From Tridacna crocea (lineage: Eukaryota > Mollusca > Bivalvia > Cardiida > Cardiidae): a DNA stretch of 64,000 bases. The stretch is from NCBI GenBank assembly GCA_943736015.1, contig OX031063.1, positions 46,764,672-46,828,671 on the forward strand. Reading direction: 5' to 3'. Positions 1 through 11,275 of the stretch are shown here, piece after piece. The position numbers were made by a program, and so were the translations under genes. Each line of letters opens with the position of its first letter. The first letter of the stretch is position 1. Below the pieces are notes generated by a model that searched no databases, was not told the origin of the DNA, and was given only the letters and a program-made list of their open reading frames with translations.

Positions 1-72
1 ACACCTTTATTTTGTCGTCTGCAAATGTTTTTAATTTGAACCAGTCTAAAATTTTGTCGTGTGGTAAAGAGT
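1..72. repeat. Family A MITE, right end cut by window edge
   Basis: TTTTGTCGTCTGCAAATG to GTGGTAAAGAGTTAA, the standard right flank of family A. Confidence 0.75.
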
Positions 73-216
73 TAATTCAAAGGCATTGAAGAAGGCAAAT
101 TAAATGTAACTGAAAAGATGATTTTTGTTTTTGATAGAGAAGAAAACATTGTGGAAAAAGGATAAAATGGTGGTTTCCAGGGTCGTAAAAACCAGGGATT
201 GTTTGGTCAAGGCTTA
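73..216. repeat. Family A MITE, palindrome collapsed
   Basis: Shares its TTAA with the preceding copy. Only one arm of the palindrome remains (GAAAACATTGTGGAAAAAGG), followed by AGGGTCGTAAAAACCAGGGA. Confidence 0.7.
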
Positions 217-317
217 AACGACATTGACTTCCTATAAAGTTATCAATATTTTATCAAGATAACAGAATGAACGTCGTGAACCAGGACTTTAAAGATTGTA
301 TAAGGAAAATAATGATA

Positions 318-450
318 TTTAACCATTTATCACTCCATTCTCGAATGTTAACGACCTTGAGCGAGAAGCGTTTTGAAAACATTGTATGAAGAGGAGAACA
401 TGCTAACCAGCATTTACTCTACTTTCAACAATGTTTTGTTATCGATTGTA
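318..450. repeat. Family A MITE, diverged
   Basis: Arms GAAAACATTGTATGAAGAGG and CTTTCAACAATGTTTTG surround GCTAACCAGC. Confidence 0.6.
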
Positions 451-459
451 AGATTTATT

Positions 460-745
460 GTACGGTGTTTAACACCATTTTCAACATAATTTCAGTTATA
501 TCGCGGCGGCCAGTTCACCTATGGAATCCCTTTAACTAGTACTCAGCCCAATTTTCTTTCAAAGTCACTGGCTGCTTTTCCACATAACCACTGTCGAGAC
601 AATAATCAGCGGTGGAAGAGGAATGAATCCTGTTGCCATGATTATCATCAATCCTCGGAAAGGAATAAGCCGAGCCTGGGATCGAACCAACAACTCACTG
701 TTCTATAGTCCTGCACGCTACCGACTGAATTACCAAGGCTTTGCA
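460..745 (-). mobile_element. tRNA-derived SINE, minus orientation
   Basis: Same family as the SINE at 2292, reversed: the tail end GTGTTTAACACC and ATCGCGGCGGCCAGT come first and the head complement GGGATCGAACC with AGTCCTGCACGCTACCGAC last. The open frames here are readings through the SINE. Confidence 0.85.
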
Positions 746-832
746 TTCATTTCTTTTCTTTATTTGTCCAAGACTTCTTTCGTCGTCTTCAAATACTCCC
801 AACTTTCACTAGTGTAGAATTTTGAAGTGTGG

Positions 833-1068
833 TTTACTCTATACTACACTATCACGACTTTTAACACCCCTGTATAAAGAAGCCTTTTGAAAACATTGTT
901 GGAAAAGGAGAAAAATGCTGGTAACCAGCATTTTTCTCCTTTTCCCACAATGTTTTCTTCTCCATCCTAAACAAAAATCATTTTTTCAGTTACATTTAAT
1001 TTCTCGTCTGCAAATCCTTTCAATTTCGACTAATGTAATTTTTTGTCGTTTGGTAAAGTGTTAAAGAT
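833..1068. repeat. Family A MITE
   Basis: Palindrome at 890-952 with CTGGTAACCAG centre; right flank to GTTTGGTAAAGTGTTAA. Confidence 0.85.
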
Positions 1069-1230
1069 TTATGCTCTTAGATAGGTTATCTCTTGACAGT
1101 GCATTTTCAATAAAAGTATCTAACAAGGTCATCCAGTGCAGACCTTGATCGATACTTATAGTCACTGATCAATTTCTACATGTTCAAAGGGCCAAGTGTA
1201 CATAATCACCCCTCACAACGTACGTCAGTG

Positions 1231-1676
1231 TGACGTCACAGGTAGTGATATCGGACCCTTGTTATAAAGTCAATGTGCGTGTTTGGTAAACAGGTTTTTT
1301 TTGTAATCGTTCCTTTAAATGATCTGAAAAAGTCTTTAGACCTCCAAAGCGTACAATGCCTAGGGACTTTGTTTTTTGTCAAAGCTTTTGTTAACTACTT
1401 TATAATAATAGAATAGACTTCGACTAACTGTTAAAACCCAATCACTTTTTGATATTTGGTCAAAGTGTTTGCGCATATAGACATCTGCTTCCTGTCTAAA
1501 ACATCAGAATATTAAATGTATTCATCTAATGTCTTTGATAAATACATGATAGTCTTTGTAGTCCGTTTGTATCCACCCAAGCTACCCTCATTTTATCTTC
1601 ATATCGTACTTACTTTTCAATATGGCGGACATAAGTTACGAAAATGCCCAGGTCCGATATCACTTCCTGTGACGCA
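1231..1676. repeat. Inverted-repeat element
   Basis: TGACGTCACAGGTAGTGATA TCGGACC at 1231-1257 is mirrored at 1651-1675 (GGTCCGATATCACTTCCTGT). About 450 bp, non-coding. Confidence 0.5.
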
Positions 1677-1835
1677 GGTTGTTACCCTTGATAATGTCTT
1701 AATCGGCTGTTAGACAAAATGAATTTTATGTATCCATAATTATGTGATGACTTGCTTGTTATCGTTCATCACGGAAATATTTTAAGCCCCCTTTTACCAG
1801 AGTATGTCTGTATTATAATGTGACAAATGTTGTTT

Positions 1836-2205
1836 ATGTACAAATATTATATTTCATGTGCCTATTTTTAGAAATATTATGGGTAAAGAAATAACGTCAT
1901 TTAAGCTGGGGGAATTATTTCCCCGTCAGAGTGAATATTTCCCTCCTGCCGAAAATCTGGTTAGTTGACTTGAGATCACTAGTTTTAAAAGTGGCATTCG
2001 TTGACAAAATAATCAGAATGAAATATAATATATTATTTATTTCATCAGCTTGTGGTTATTGTGGGGAAATATTTGCCTCAAAAGGGAAAGGTCCGCGAAA
2101 ATAACTCGTGCCTTACGGCACTCGTTATTTTCGCATACCTTTCCCTTTTTCGGCAAATATTTCCCCATATTAGCCACAAGCTGATGAAATAAACCCTATG
2201 AAATA
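1836..2205. repeat. Family K foldback element, fullest copy
   Basis: ATTTCATCAGCTTGTGGTTA and GGGGAAATATTTGC flank a palindrome with GCGAAAATAACTCGTGCC at its centre. The side arm TTAAGCTGGGGGAATTATTT also occurs in the copies at 35218 and 35620. Confidence 0.65.
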
Positions 2206-2249
2206 ATAAATGTCGACTATGAATCTGATCTGATCAAACTCACGATGAC

Positions 2250-2860
2250 TGATACACCCAAAGGCTGCTAAGCGAGACTCACTGACCTTTTCCGAGCCCC
2301 GGTAGCTCAGTAGGTAGTGTGCAGGACTTGAGAACAAGGGGTCCAGGGTTCGATCCCCAGCTACGACCCCTGACTTGGCCAATTTCTTTCCCAGGACTGA
2401 TGATGGTCACTGCTACATAATTCATTCCTCTCCCACTGCTGACCATTGTTTCGACGATGATCATATGGGAAAGCAGCAAGTGGCTTGGAAAGAAAATTGT
2501 GAGAAGTACTGGTAAAAGAAACTCCAGGAACGCATGGATAGGTGCACTGGCCGCCGCGATTTAACTAAAATAATGTTGAATACGGCGTTAAACACCATAC
2601 AATCAATCAATGTACCAATCAATCAATCAATCAATCAATCACTGACCTTTTGCGGACAATGTAGATCAAAAACAGACATGCAGTCTGATCTTTAAGCCAC
2701 ACTGTCCGATAAGGAGATATTAATTACCTAATGATGACTTATTTGGGTTTATAATATCGAACTAAAGATTTAGTTTTAATTATTTAGTAGGACAAGGGTA
2801 AGACTTGAGAGAGCGGGACGCTGTCAATTGTTTAACTTCCAATAGGTTGATAATAATTCA
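2250..2860 (+). repeat. Family E MITE interrupted by a SINE
   Basis: The element reads GCTAAGCGAGACTCACTGAC, is interrupted by the SINE at 2292-2640, and resumes with GCGGACAATGTAGATCAA and a decayed AGACATGCAGTCTGATC palindrome. The intact arrangement at 38500-38700 shows the uninterrupted order. Confidence 0.75.
2292..2640 (+). mobile_element. tRNA-derived SINE with 11-bp target duplication
   Basis: The head GGTAGCTCAGTAGGTAGTG is an A-box-like region and GGGTTCGATCCCC a B-box-like region. The body runs to AATAATGTTGAATACGGCGT TAAACACC and an (AATC)n tail. ACTGACCTTTT flanks it on both sides (2281-2291 and 2641-2651), so insertion was by target-primed reverse transcription. Confidence 0.88.
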
Positions 2861-2867
2861 GATTTAA

Positions 2868-3091
2868 CCCTTTACCTCACGAATAAAAATCAAAGACGTG
2901 TCCAAATTGAAAGTATTTGAAGACGGCAAGTTAAATTTGGCTTAAAGTAAAGAATTTGTCTTTGATAGGGTAGTAAACATTGTGGGAAAAGGAGAACATG
3001 CTGGTTACCAGCATGTTCTCCTTTTCCCGCAATGTTTTCAAAAGCTCTCTTTTTCAGAGTCGTTAAACCTCGAGGTTGTCTCGTAAAAGGT
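2868..3091. repeat. Family A MITE
   Basis: TTAACCCTTTACCTC left end. The palindrome carries AACATGCTGGTTACCAGCAT (core changed at both arms together). A GA microsatellite lies 75 bp beyond. Confidence 0.88.
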
Positions 3092-3171
3092 TGAAGATGA
3101 CAATTGCTCCCTATGAAAAATACATTTGCCTGTGCCTACAAACCGTTTTTAATGGGAAAATCCTCACAGGT

Positions 3172-3292
3172 AGAGAGAAAGAGAAAGAGAGAGAGAGAGA
3201 GAGAGAGATGGGAGAAGGAGACAGGGGGAGAGAGAGGGGAGAGAAAGAGGGAGGAAGAAAGACAGAGAGATGGAGAGAAAAAGAGAGTCAAA
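3172..3292. repeat. GA-rich microsatellite
   Basis: GAGA and GGAGA repeats over 120 bp. The Arg/Glu-rich frames here are artefacts. Confidence 0.93.
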
Positions 3293-3346
3293 GAATCTCA
3301 GATTTTAAATAAAACCTTTGCAGAGACAAAAGCGATTTACATCTAC

Positions 3347-3574
3347 TTCAACCCTTTACTGCATAGATACTCATTTCTACGCATTGCTTGCAGGAGCCTT
3401 TGGAAAACATTGTGGCAAAAGGTGAAATTGCTCATGATGAGCAATTTCACCTTTTGCCACAATGTTTTCTGTGCTATCAAAAGGTGTCATATACACATAA
3501 CAAACAGGTTCAACCTTGCTGTTATTTAGGGTCAATTATAGATACCATAGAAATGCCTTATGGGGTAAAGGGTT
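3347..3574. repeat. Family A2 MITE
   Basis: Ends CAACCCTTTACTGC and GGGGTAAAGGGTTAA. The palindrome arms are GTGGCAAAAGGTGAAATTGC, centre TCATGATGA. Same ends as A, different palindrome. Confidence 0.85.
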
Positions 3575-3624
3575 AAAGGAAAGTTCTGATCGAGATCTAT
3601 AAAATCTGGTGCCTGCTGATTAAC

Positions 3625-3690
3625 CCTTATCTTGGTAAATAAGTGAAAGTAAAAATCTAAAATTTGCCGTCTCAACATTATAGGGGTTGG
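3625..3690. repeat. Family E MITE end fragment
   Basis: TTAACCCTTATCTTGGTAAA TAA matches the left end of E copies at 27770 and 46862. Confidence 0.5.
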
Positions 3691-3737
3691 GGAGAGAGAT
3701 ATCTCCCACTGCAAAGGTCAATGAGTTGCACTTAGCA

Positions 3738-4297
3738 CCTTAAAGGTGGGTATTTAGAATTTTCACATCACACCAAATCAAAAAATATATATATCACTGA
3801 AATTTATATGAAAAAAAAAACAATACAAATTATCAATAATTAAGAATCATAAAATTACAAAAAAAAAAAAATTTTGGGGTGGTATTCCCTTATAAGGCTA
3901 TGTAGCTTCTTAAGCTATTTTTAGATTTCGAGCCAAAAGTAAAAGAAGCATTGTGGGAATGTTGAGTGACTGGCACGTGACTAATGATGCTTAAATTCCT
4001 TTACATAAGAAACATGTAATTATTTTCCATAGTAACTTTTTCAGACACTATGTTTGAAGCTTCGTCTGTGTAATTCCGGTATGTATATGAGTGAGTTGCT
4101 CATGTAAAAATAGACCATGTTTCCCGCTGATGTCGACCTGGGTCGTAGTAAATCTCTAATTTCTCTTGTTGTCGGATGGCTTTCGACTAGTGGGGTTTTA
4201 TGAAGGAAAATCATAAGGCTTTGGGAGTATAAGAATAATACTTTTGTATTTTTGTAAAATTTTCGTCCCAAATTCTGAAGGGCCACCTTTAAAGGCT
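3738..4297. repeat. MITE with CCTTTAAAGGTGG-type ends
   Basis: CCTTAAAGGTGGGTATTTAG at the left and, inverted, CTGAAGGGCCACCTTTAAAG at the right. About 560 bp, AT-rich, no coding. Confidence 0.5.
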
Positions 4298-4413
4298 ACC
4301 ATTGAATAATGACCAAATATAACTCCATTTTAACTATAATTGTACTTTTTGGAATCGACCTCTTTATCTTTCTTTACAAAAGGTTAACGACATATGGCCA
4401 ATCTTTCGCAACA

Positions 4414-6633
4414 TACAGGGTGTCCGGGAAGTAAGGTAACACTTTCGTACATTTATATTCTGGCTTAGAATATATTTAGATAAAGAGATGAAAAATATAT
4501 ATACAGGTGTTTTTTGTGCAATCATTTAATTCAGTTTTCATTACATTTTACACTTCTATACAAATTTTAATTCAAAGGTGCTGTTTTGGTCATTGGCGTC
4601 ATTCTAATAATTAATGACGTTTTCATTGTGATTTCCGATTGTGCTCTTATTCTTGCCGAGCATGCATGATAGAGTTGTCAATCACTATAACGCACATTTC
4701 AAAATCACTTTTCTTGATTTCACTTCCCCGTGGGGTCCCGGGGGTTTTTATTGTATAGAATAGGACCTCTGCCTTTCTCTATGGCATGTCGTAGAAGGCG
4801 ACTAAAATTAGAGACAAACGGCTGCTTTCCTCGTAATTCGTAGGATTGCAGCAGGCTGGGTAGTTCTTATTCCAAATCCTATATTTTTTTCTCAGTGTAA
4901 ATAGGGTTTGGAATGGGAATCAATTGGCCTGTGGGACCCCGTGTGGTTTAATCGGGGGTATAAGAATAAACCACTGCAGTCCCGCGATCGTCACATCTGC
5001 CATTTCATCTGGCGGAACAAAAGTGACAGCATGCATGTCGTAAAAGGCGACAAAAGGGGCATCATTTTGTGTTTCATCCATTCCTCATTTATCATGTTTG
5101 TCTTGTGTTGTTCGACATGTATGTTATTTTCACCTAACATTATTGTAAGTGCGCCCAGTATGACCCAAGTTGTCGACGGGCCTTAAAACACTATTCATTC
5201 ATTCATTCATTCTTGATTTCACTTTATGTGTTATTTAACAACATGTCTGTGCTGTCTGGGTTGGGATTGTCGACCTCTGGCTTCACATAACCCCACTCAA
5301 AGAAGTGTCACAGGTTGAGGACTCTCCGTGAAGGGGTACTATCTAAACGATGTCCGGAGATAAAAGACTGCTGAATTACATGGCCTGCACACAGTCCCAT
5401 CTTCAAACTGCATGACTTCTTTCCTTATAGTGTGGTTAAGTCAAGGTCTACCATGTCAATCCAGACAACACAGACATGTTGTTTAAGAATCCTGCAAGTG
5501 AAATCAATATGATTGATATTTGAATGTGTAGTAAAGTGATTCACAATTTCATTGTGTGTGTTTTGAAAAGAAAGAGCATAAAAGGCAAGTCAAATTGAAA
5601 ACGCCGTTTATTACTAAAATGATGCCAATGACGAAAAGGTACTTCCGATTTGAAATCTCTATAAAAATGAATATTTTTATGAATATCAAATGAAATTTCC
5701 ACACGAAAAAAATTGCATATTTCATGTAAATGAATTTTAACTAACTGTTAAAATATTTTATGCGAGCTTAACTCCTATTGTAAGGGAAGTAATCCTTTTT
5801 GTTAAAGCGCACTGATGGGATGGATTAACTCCCATGAATTGTTTATCTGTGGGAGAGGAATTAACTCCCTTGGATAGACATAGATGGCGTTTTATACAAA
5901 ACAAAGAAACAAAGAAACTTTGCAACGAACCCACCCTCCATCCCCAGTCCGCGAACATTTTTGTCAACATACTGCTTCAATATAGTTGCCTGGGCGTAAT
6001 TTAGTTTCTTTGATGCCATCATTTTGGTAGTTTTTCCCCTCTTTCATCTCGTACTTTATTTAGGTAATTCCGATCTTTAGTTATCTTTGATATAGGTAAT
6101 CTGTGAAGGGGATAAGAATTGTGTAGTACTTTGTTTAGATGATAATAACCGTAATCACGGACAGTTTTTCCCATCTTTGACTTAGTACTTTGTTTAGTTC
6201 TTTATCTAGTTTCTCATCTTTGATTTAGTACTTTTGTCTAGATTTAGTATTTTTGTCTAGTTTCCCATCTTTGATTTAGTACTTTTGTCTAGGTGATTAC
6301 GATTAGTAATCATACTGATGGACAATATCCCCTAACTTTGATAATTTTATATTTTGATATTTTTATATTTTGCTAGTCATATTGACAATGTTTTTATGTA
6401 CCTTTTGCTATGATCCGTCATTAATATATCAATAAATGGCCTATTCAATATCAACTGTAGTCAGGTTACATGTATATTGTCCTAAATCAAACGAGCAACC
6501 CAGAGAGTGTCAAGCTAGCTTTTAGGGAGGAAGTCGAGCATAAATGTATGCTTATTTTTATCTCTTTATCTGAATTTAAAAGTCATATTATAAATATACA
6601 AAAGTGTTACCTTACTTTTCGGACACCCTGTAT
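4414..6633. mobile_element. Mariner-like element, non-autonomous, with nested SINE
   Basis: TACAGGGTGTCCGGGAAGTA at the left end is matched, reversed, by CTTACTTTTCGGACACCCTG TA at 6611-6633, with further similarity for about 80 bp inward. TA-type flanks. No transposase reading is seen inside; most of the interior is AT-rich, plus the SINE at 4726. Confidence 0.65.
4726..5211 (+). mobile_element. Second SINE-like element with (ATTC)n tail and 13-bp target duplication
   Basis: Begins CCCCGTGGGGTCCCGGGGGT. It contains two related half-units, each with a GCATGTCGTAGAAGGCGAC-like motif, and ends with ATTC repeats. CTTGATTTCACTT occurs at 4713-4725 and again at 5212-5224. It sits inside the inverted-repeat element at 4414. 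Confidence 0.82.
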
Positions 6634-6639
6634 ATACAG

Positions 6640-7180
6640 GTTTTTTTTTTTTTCATTTTATTAGTTAATTATTAATCGGAGATAAGTATTGTGTAGTGCC
6701 ATACAAGCTTTGATGAAAACTGCAACAACAACAACAAAAAAATTGTTGTCATAATCTAAAGGATGTACACTCGCGGCTTGTATGGTTTAATTAAATTCCT
6801 TTCACTCAAATCCCATTTACACTAGACCAACTTTAAAGCACGTCATTGTAAAACCGGTCCAATGGAGAATTTACTTGTCCGACCAAGGAAGAATGCAGTA
6901 AAAAACAATCAGGATCGTTATTCAGTTATTATATGCGTGGTCAATGTGGGCAGATTGTGAACATATTTATAAACAAGTGGTGAGGATGTGATCGAATAAG
7001 GGCGAAGTATAGACATAATAAGGATATGGTAACAACGACATCTGGACGTGACACCAACGAAATAAAGACCTACTAACATTATATTGTTCTTTAACGTAGT
7101 CCAAACCTTGAATGGATATAAAAGGGTGCATAATTATTTTCAACAAGAAAACTTGCAGAATTTACGAACACCCAAGTAGT
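6640..7180. other. No feature recognised
   Basis: AT-rich sequence without supported coding or repeat structure. Confidence 0.6.
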
Positions 7181-7424
7181 CTGGACTCAGATTCGATAAG
7201 GCCAAAGAGGTTGCAGTGAAAACGTTGAAGACGCTTAGTAAGCGCGTGGTGCGATCTGTTATGTCTAAAAGAACTTTGTTAAAACACATATAAGAAGCGG
7301 CGCGAGAGCTTGATCAAAAGCACGACAAACCATAGCAGGGACGTGCCCGTCCTAAAGACACCCTGTCAGCGCGTTATACTAGAGACATAAAACGAAGTTT
7401 TAAGAAATTGTTGTGTTTTTCCTG
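7181..7424 (+). pseudogene. Possible Tc1/mariner transposase N-terminal relic
   Basis: One frame gives about 80 codons with two internal stops: FDKAKEVAVKTLKTLSKRVV, MSKRTLLKHI, EAARELDQKHDK, GRARPKDTLSARYTRDIKRS. The GR.RP...LS.R..R.I.R pattern recalls the second helix-turn-helix of Tc1-type transposases. The match is short and partly subjective. Confidence 0.3.
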
Positions 7425-7489
7425 AATAGCACCCATTCTCTTTGTACTTGCTAAATAGGGGGGTCCGTGAAGATGGCTCAACGGTCAGT

Positions 7490-8412
7490 AATCGACATTC
7501 AGCTCAACACCAGCCTTGTTGAGCCAGCTCTACATTCCACCTCTACGGCCAGCTCAACGGCAAAAATACATATACATGTCAAAATCAAACTCCGTTGACT
7601 TTGATTTTGACATATATATGTATTTTTTGCTGTTGGGCAGACTTTTGAGCTGGAATGTCGAGCTGACTCAACGGACATTGATCGAAACATATGTATAAGT
7701 ATTTTTTCTGTTTAGCTAGCCGTTGAACTGGAATGTCGAGCTGGCTAAACGAAATTTGCTTTTGACATATATATGTATTTTTGCTGTTGAGCTGGCCGTT
7801 GAGCAGGAATGTTGAGCTGGCTAAACGGAATTTGCTTTTGACATATATATGTATTTTTGCTGTTGAGCTGGCTGTTGAGCTGGAATGTCGAGCTGGCTCA
7901 ACGGAATTTGCTTTTGACATATATATGTATTTTTGCTGTTGAGCTGGCCGTTGAGCTGGAATGTCGAGCTGGCTCAGCGGACATTGATTGAAACAATATG
8001 TATAAGTGTTTTTACTGTTTAGGTGGCAGTCGCGCTGGAATGTCGAGCTGGCTCAACGGACATTGATTGAAACAATATGTATAAGTGTTTTTACTGTTTA
8101 GCTGGCAGTCGCGCTGGAATGTCGAGCTGGCTCAACGGACTTTGATTTTGACATATATGTAGTTTTGCTGTTGAGTTAGTGGTTGAGCTGGAATGTCGAG
8201 CTGGCTCAACGGACATTGATCGAAACATACGTATAAGTATTTTTACTGTTGAGCTGGAATGTCGAGCTGGCTCAAAGGACTTTGCTTTTGACATATGTAT
8301 TTGTGCTGTTGAGCTGGCCTTTGAGCTGTAATGTCGAGCTAGCTCAAAGGATAATTATTGAAACATATGTATAAGTATTTCTATTGTTGAGCTGGCGGTT
8401 CTTTTTATTCCT
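7490..8412 (+). repeat. Minisatellite array, units of about 75-83 bp, with inverted first unit
   Basis: GGAATGTCGAGCTGGCTCAA recurs about eleven times with two spacer types (TTTGCTTTTGACATATATAT and ACATTGATCGAAACATATG). The first about 100 bp (7490-7597) is in the opposite orientation, making a palindrome at the junction near 7598. Confidence 0.92.
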
Positions 8413-8497
8413 ATAACTCCATTTTAACCATAATTGTACTTTTTGGAATCGACCTTTTTATCTTTCTTTACAATAGGTTAACGACATATGGCCAATT
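8413..8497 (+). repeat. 85-bp dispersed segment flanked by 26-bp direct repeats
   Basis: Nearly identical to 4317-4401, the left flank of the mariner-like element. TTGAGCTGGCGGTTCTTTTT precedes it at 8387 and follows it at 8498. Confidence 0.82.
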
Positions 8498-8523
8498 TTG
8501 AGCTGGCGGTTCTTTTTATTCCT

Positions 8524-9399
8524 AACTAGCTACTGAGGCAAAATAGTCTAAAATAGTCTTAGACGATATTCCTTTTTGTGAATTTCCTTTTTTCAGCAAA
8601 GGTGGTAGATTTTGATATTTGAATGTTGAAGTTTTTTTTTTCTTTTTTGCTAAGGCGATCGTGAGTGGTTTTGTTATGGATAAACATGTAACATCTATTT
8701 AAAGAAAAGGTCTGCTGTACCAGTTGGTGAGATCAGATTTTAGTAACATAGAGATTTTGGCAAAGGATCGGATTGTTAAAAAAAAGTGTGTTGAATATTT
8801 CATTCTTATGGGGAACAAGAGCCGTATTCAACAATCATTATAAATTGCAGGCAAAATCCTATTCTCAAGAATACGAGTATTTGTATTGCAAAGTATCTCA
8901 TTTTCTGATCACATGAACCTAAATCAAATGGCGTAGCCAATTAGAAATTGTGTTCCTTTCTCAATTAGAATTAAACTTAAATTATAATTAAGAACGATTG
9001 GTGAATACGTGTCCTTATTAATGGTGAGTTTTTACAACAACAATACAACATTACCATTTATTCACCCAGTTATATATACATCAAACATGGGGATCTGACA
9101 AAGATATATAGCAGTTTGGGGCGGAACATCAATTCAATATATGTGAGTATTACTATGCAATAACAAGAAGAAAAGCGTTACGTAAAGAAAAAACTTAACT
9201 CTGAGAGATAGGAGAGTTTTCAAAAAGGGAGAAAAAGTAAGGAACATCAGTTAAGAGTTAGCAGGTGAACTGTTAATTATTTTTTAGAGAGAGAAGGGAA
9301 GGAGGGGGTAAAGAGAGAGTATGCAGATGCAGGACAGATCGAAACCTTGACAAGTGTGACCTTCGATTTTACTTTTATGCACAAACATTCTGTTGTTTA
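8524..9399. other. No feature recognised
   Basis: AT-rich; only short A and T runs and a purine-rich patch near 9290. Confidence 0.6.
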
Positions 9400-9634
9400 A
9401 CTCATTACAAAACAATAAAATTTAGGACTTGTCAAAATTATTAAGAATCGAAAACGATAAACCGACATGTAACTTAAACAATGACTTCTGTCATTGAAAG
9501 GGAAGAAAATATAGTGGAAAATGGAGAAAATGATGGTTACTAGGTAACCAAAATTTTCTCCTTTTCCCATTAGGTTTTCAAAAGCCTTCTACAGCAGGGT
9601 ACATAAAACTCGGGATTGTGTGGTGTAGGGTTAA
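9400..9634. repeat. Family A MITE, part of a tandem duplication
   Basis: Centre GATGGTTACTAGGTAACCA, arms weakened; right end GTGTAGGGTTAA. Confidence 0.7.
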
Positions 9635-9856
9635 AGATCCCTGATATACCACAGTTAGAAGAAGTTTTCACCACATGTCAACATGTGATGAGAAAATGAT
9701 GGTTAACAGGTAACCAAAATTTTCTCCTTTTCCCATTTGGTTTTCAAAAGCCTTCTACAGCAGGGTAGATAAAACTATGGATCGTGTGGTATAGGGTTAA
9801 AGATCCCTGATATACCACAGTTAGAAGAAGTTTTCACCACATATCAACATGTGATG
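9525..9856 (+). repeat. Direct duplication, two units of 166 bp
   Basis: GAGAAAATGATGGTTA at 9524 and 9690, and GAAGTTTTCACCACAT at 9661 and 9827, give an exact 166-bp shift. The unit starts inside a family A palindrome. Confidence 0.88.
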
Positions 9857-10280
9857 TGTACAGTTATTGGTAGAGATGGGAGTGTCAAAGGTGGCTCCAG
9901 AAATGGTTTGTACATGTAAATGTTGCATCCGCTGAACAAGATGTATGTAGACCTATCGTGTTTCGGTGTGCAGCGTGTGAAGGCTTTCGTGTTTTATTAT
10001 AGAAGTACGTTTTATTTGATAGAGCCATTTGTACTTTGTCCAATCCATTTTTAAATGTTTATGCGCCCAGTTACCGTAAATTGTATTCATTTGCGATTTG
10101 AGTTACACATTTTTCATTTCTTTTGCGAGAAATTAGTTTAGTTGATTGTTTTTACAGATTTTTTTTTAAACTGTAGAGCATACCTTTTGATGGCTAATGT
10201 CTTGAGTCAACCAAATCATGAAAACGTTTTATTTGTGTTTAAAAGTATGAATTATTTTTTTCCATGCGTAGCTGAATGTT
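9857..10280. other. No feature recognised
   Basis: Unique-looking sequence upstream of the 166-bp tandem repeats. Confidence 0.55.
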
Positions 10281-10770
10281 CTGGCTCCTGACCTACTTTT
10301 TGGTACTAATAACAAATAAACGATTTGAAATTCGTGATTGGTTAAAAGTGTACACGTGTTTATTCTAAGATCCCTTGCATTTTTAGGGCAAATTAACGCA
10401 TTTTATTTTATTTAAAGATATTTTTTTTTTGTTTAAAAATATTTCTTGCTGGCTTTTGACCTACTCTTTGGTACTGATAACAATGAATAGAAATTCGTGA
10501 ATGGTCAAAAATGTACACGTGTTTATTCTAAGAGCTCTTGCATTTTTGAAGCCAAATTCACGCCTGTTTTCTTTTTTTATTTTTTTATTTTTTTTGTTTT
10601 AAGATATATATTGCTGGCTTTTGACCATCTTTTTGTTACTGTTAACAAATGAATGAATAGAAATTTGTAATTGGTAAAAAATGTACATGTGTTTATTCTA
10701 AGAGCCCTTGCATTTTTGAAGGCAAATTTACGCCTGTTGTCTTTTTTTGACATATTTCTTGTTTAACTCA
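10281..10770 (+). repeat. Tandem repeat, three units of about 166 bp
   Basis: TTTGACCTACT..TTGGTACT begins units near 10284, 10452 and 10618. Each contains GTACACGTGTTTATTCTAAG or a close variant and TTGCATTTTT. T-rich linkers. Confidence 0.85.
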
Positions 10771-10991
10771 TTACCACACAATCCCTACTTTTGACGACAC
10801 TGAGAAAGAAGCATGTAGAAAACATTGTGGGAAAGAAGAAAAAATGCTGGTAACCAACATTTTTTTCCTTTTCCCACAATGTTTTCTACCCTTCACAAAA
10901 CAAACTTTAGATTTTCAGTCACTTTTATTTTGTTGTCTGCAAATGCTTTCGATTTGGACGAACCTAAAATTATGTCGCTTGATAATGAGTT
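10768..10991. repeat. Family A MITE
   Basis: Begins at CTCATTACCACACAATCC. Palindrome 10823-10888 centred on CTGGTAACCAA; ends CGCTTGATAATGAGTTTAA. Confidence 0.85.
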
Positions 10992-11029
10992 TAACTGTTC
11001 TGTTTTCTCCATTATCATTTAATACATGC

Positions 11030-11275
11030 ATGAAATTTAATTTGTATAATTCGAGTAAGGGATACTTATTTCCTTACGAATTAAGGACAATTTGCGGACA
11101 GTATATATCTCAAGATCAGACTGAACCAAATGTACAATTTGATCTTAGATCTTCACTGTCCGATATGAAAAGAAATTATCATCCCAAAATAACTTAAAAG
11201 TAGCAACCCTTTGAATTTTTCTATCAACTTAGAGTTACATATATCATTTATGATATTTAGCAGAATAAGGGTTAA
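11030..11275. repeat. Family E MITE, diverged
   Basis: GATCAGACTGAACC..AATTTGATCTT remnant of the palindrome, CACTGTCCGATA beside it, right end AGCAGAATAAGGGTTAA. Lies just 5' of FReP exon a. Confidence 0.65.

Noticed and set aside
3076..3529. Arg/Glu-rich proteins on the + strand
   Set aside because: Readings through a GA-rich microsatellite and an A2 MITE.
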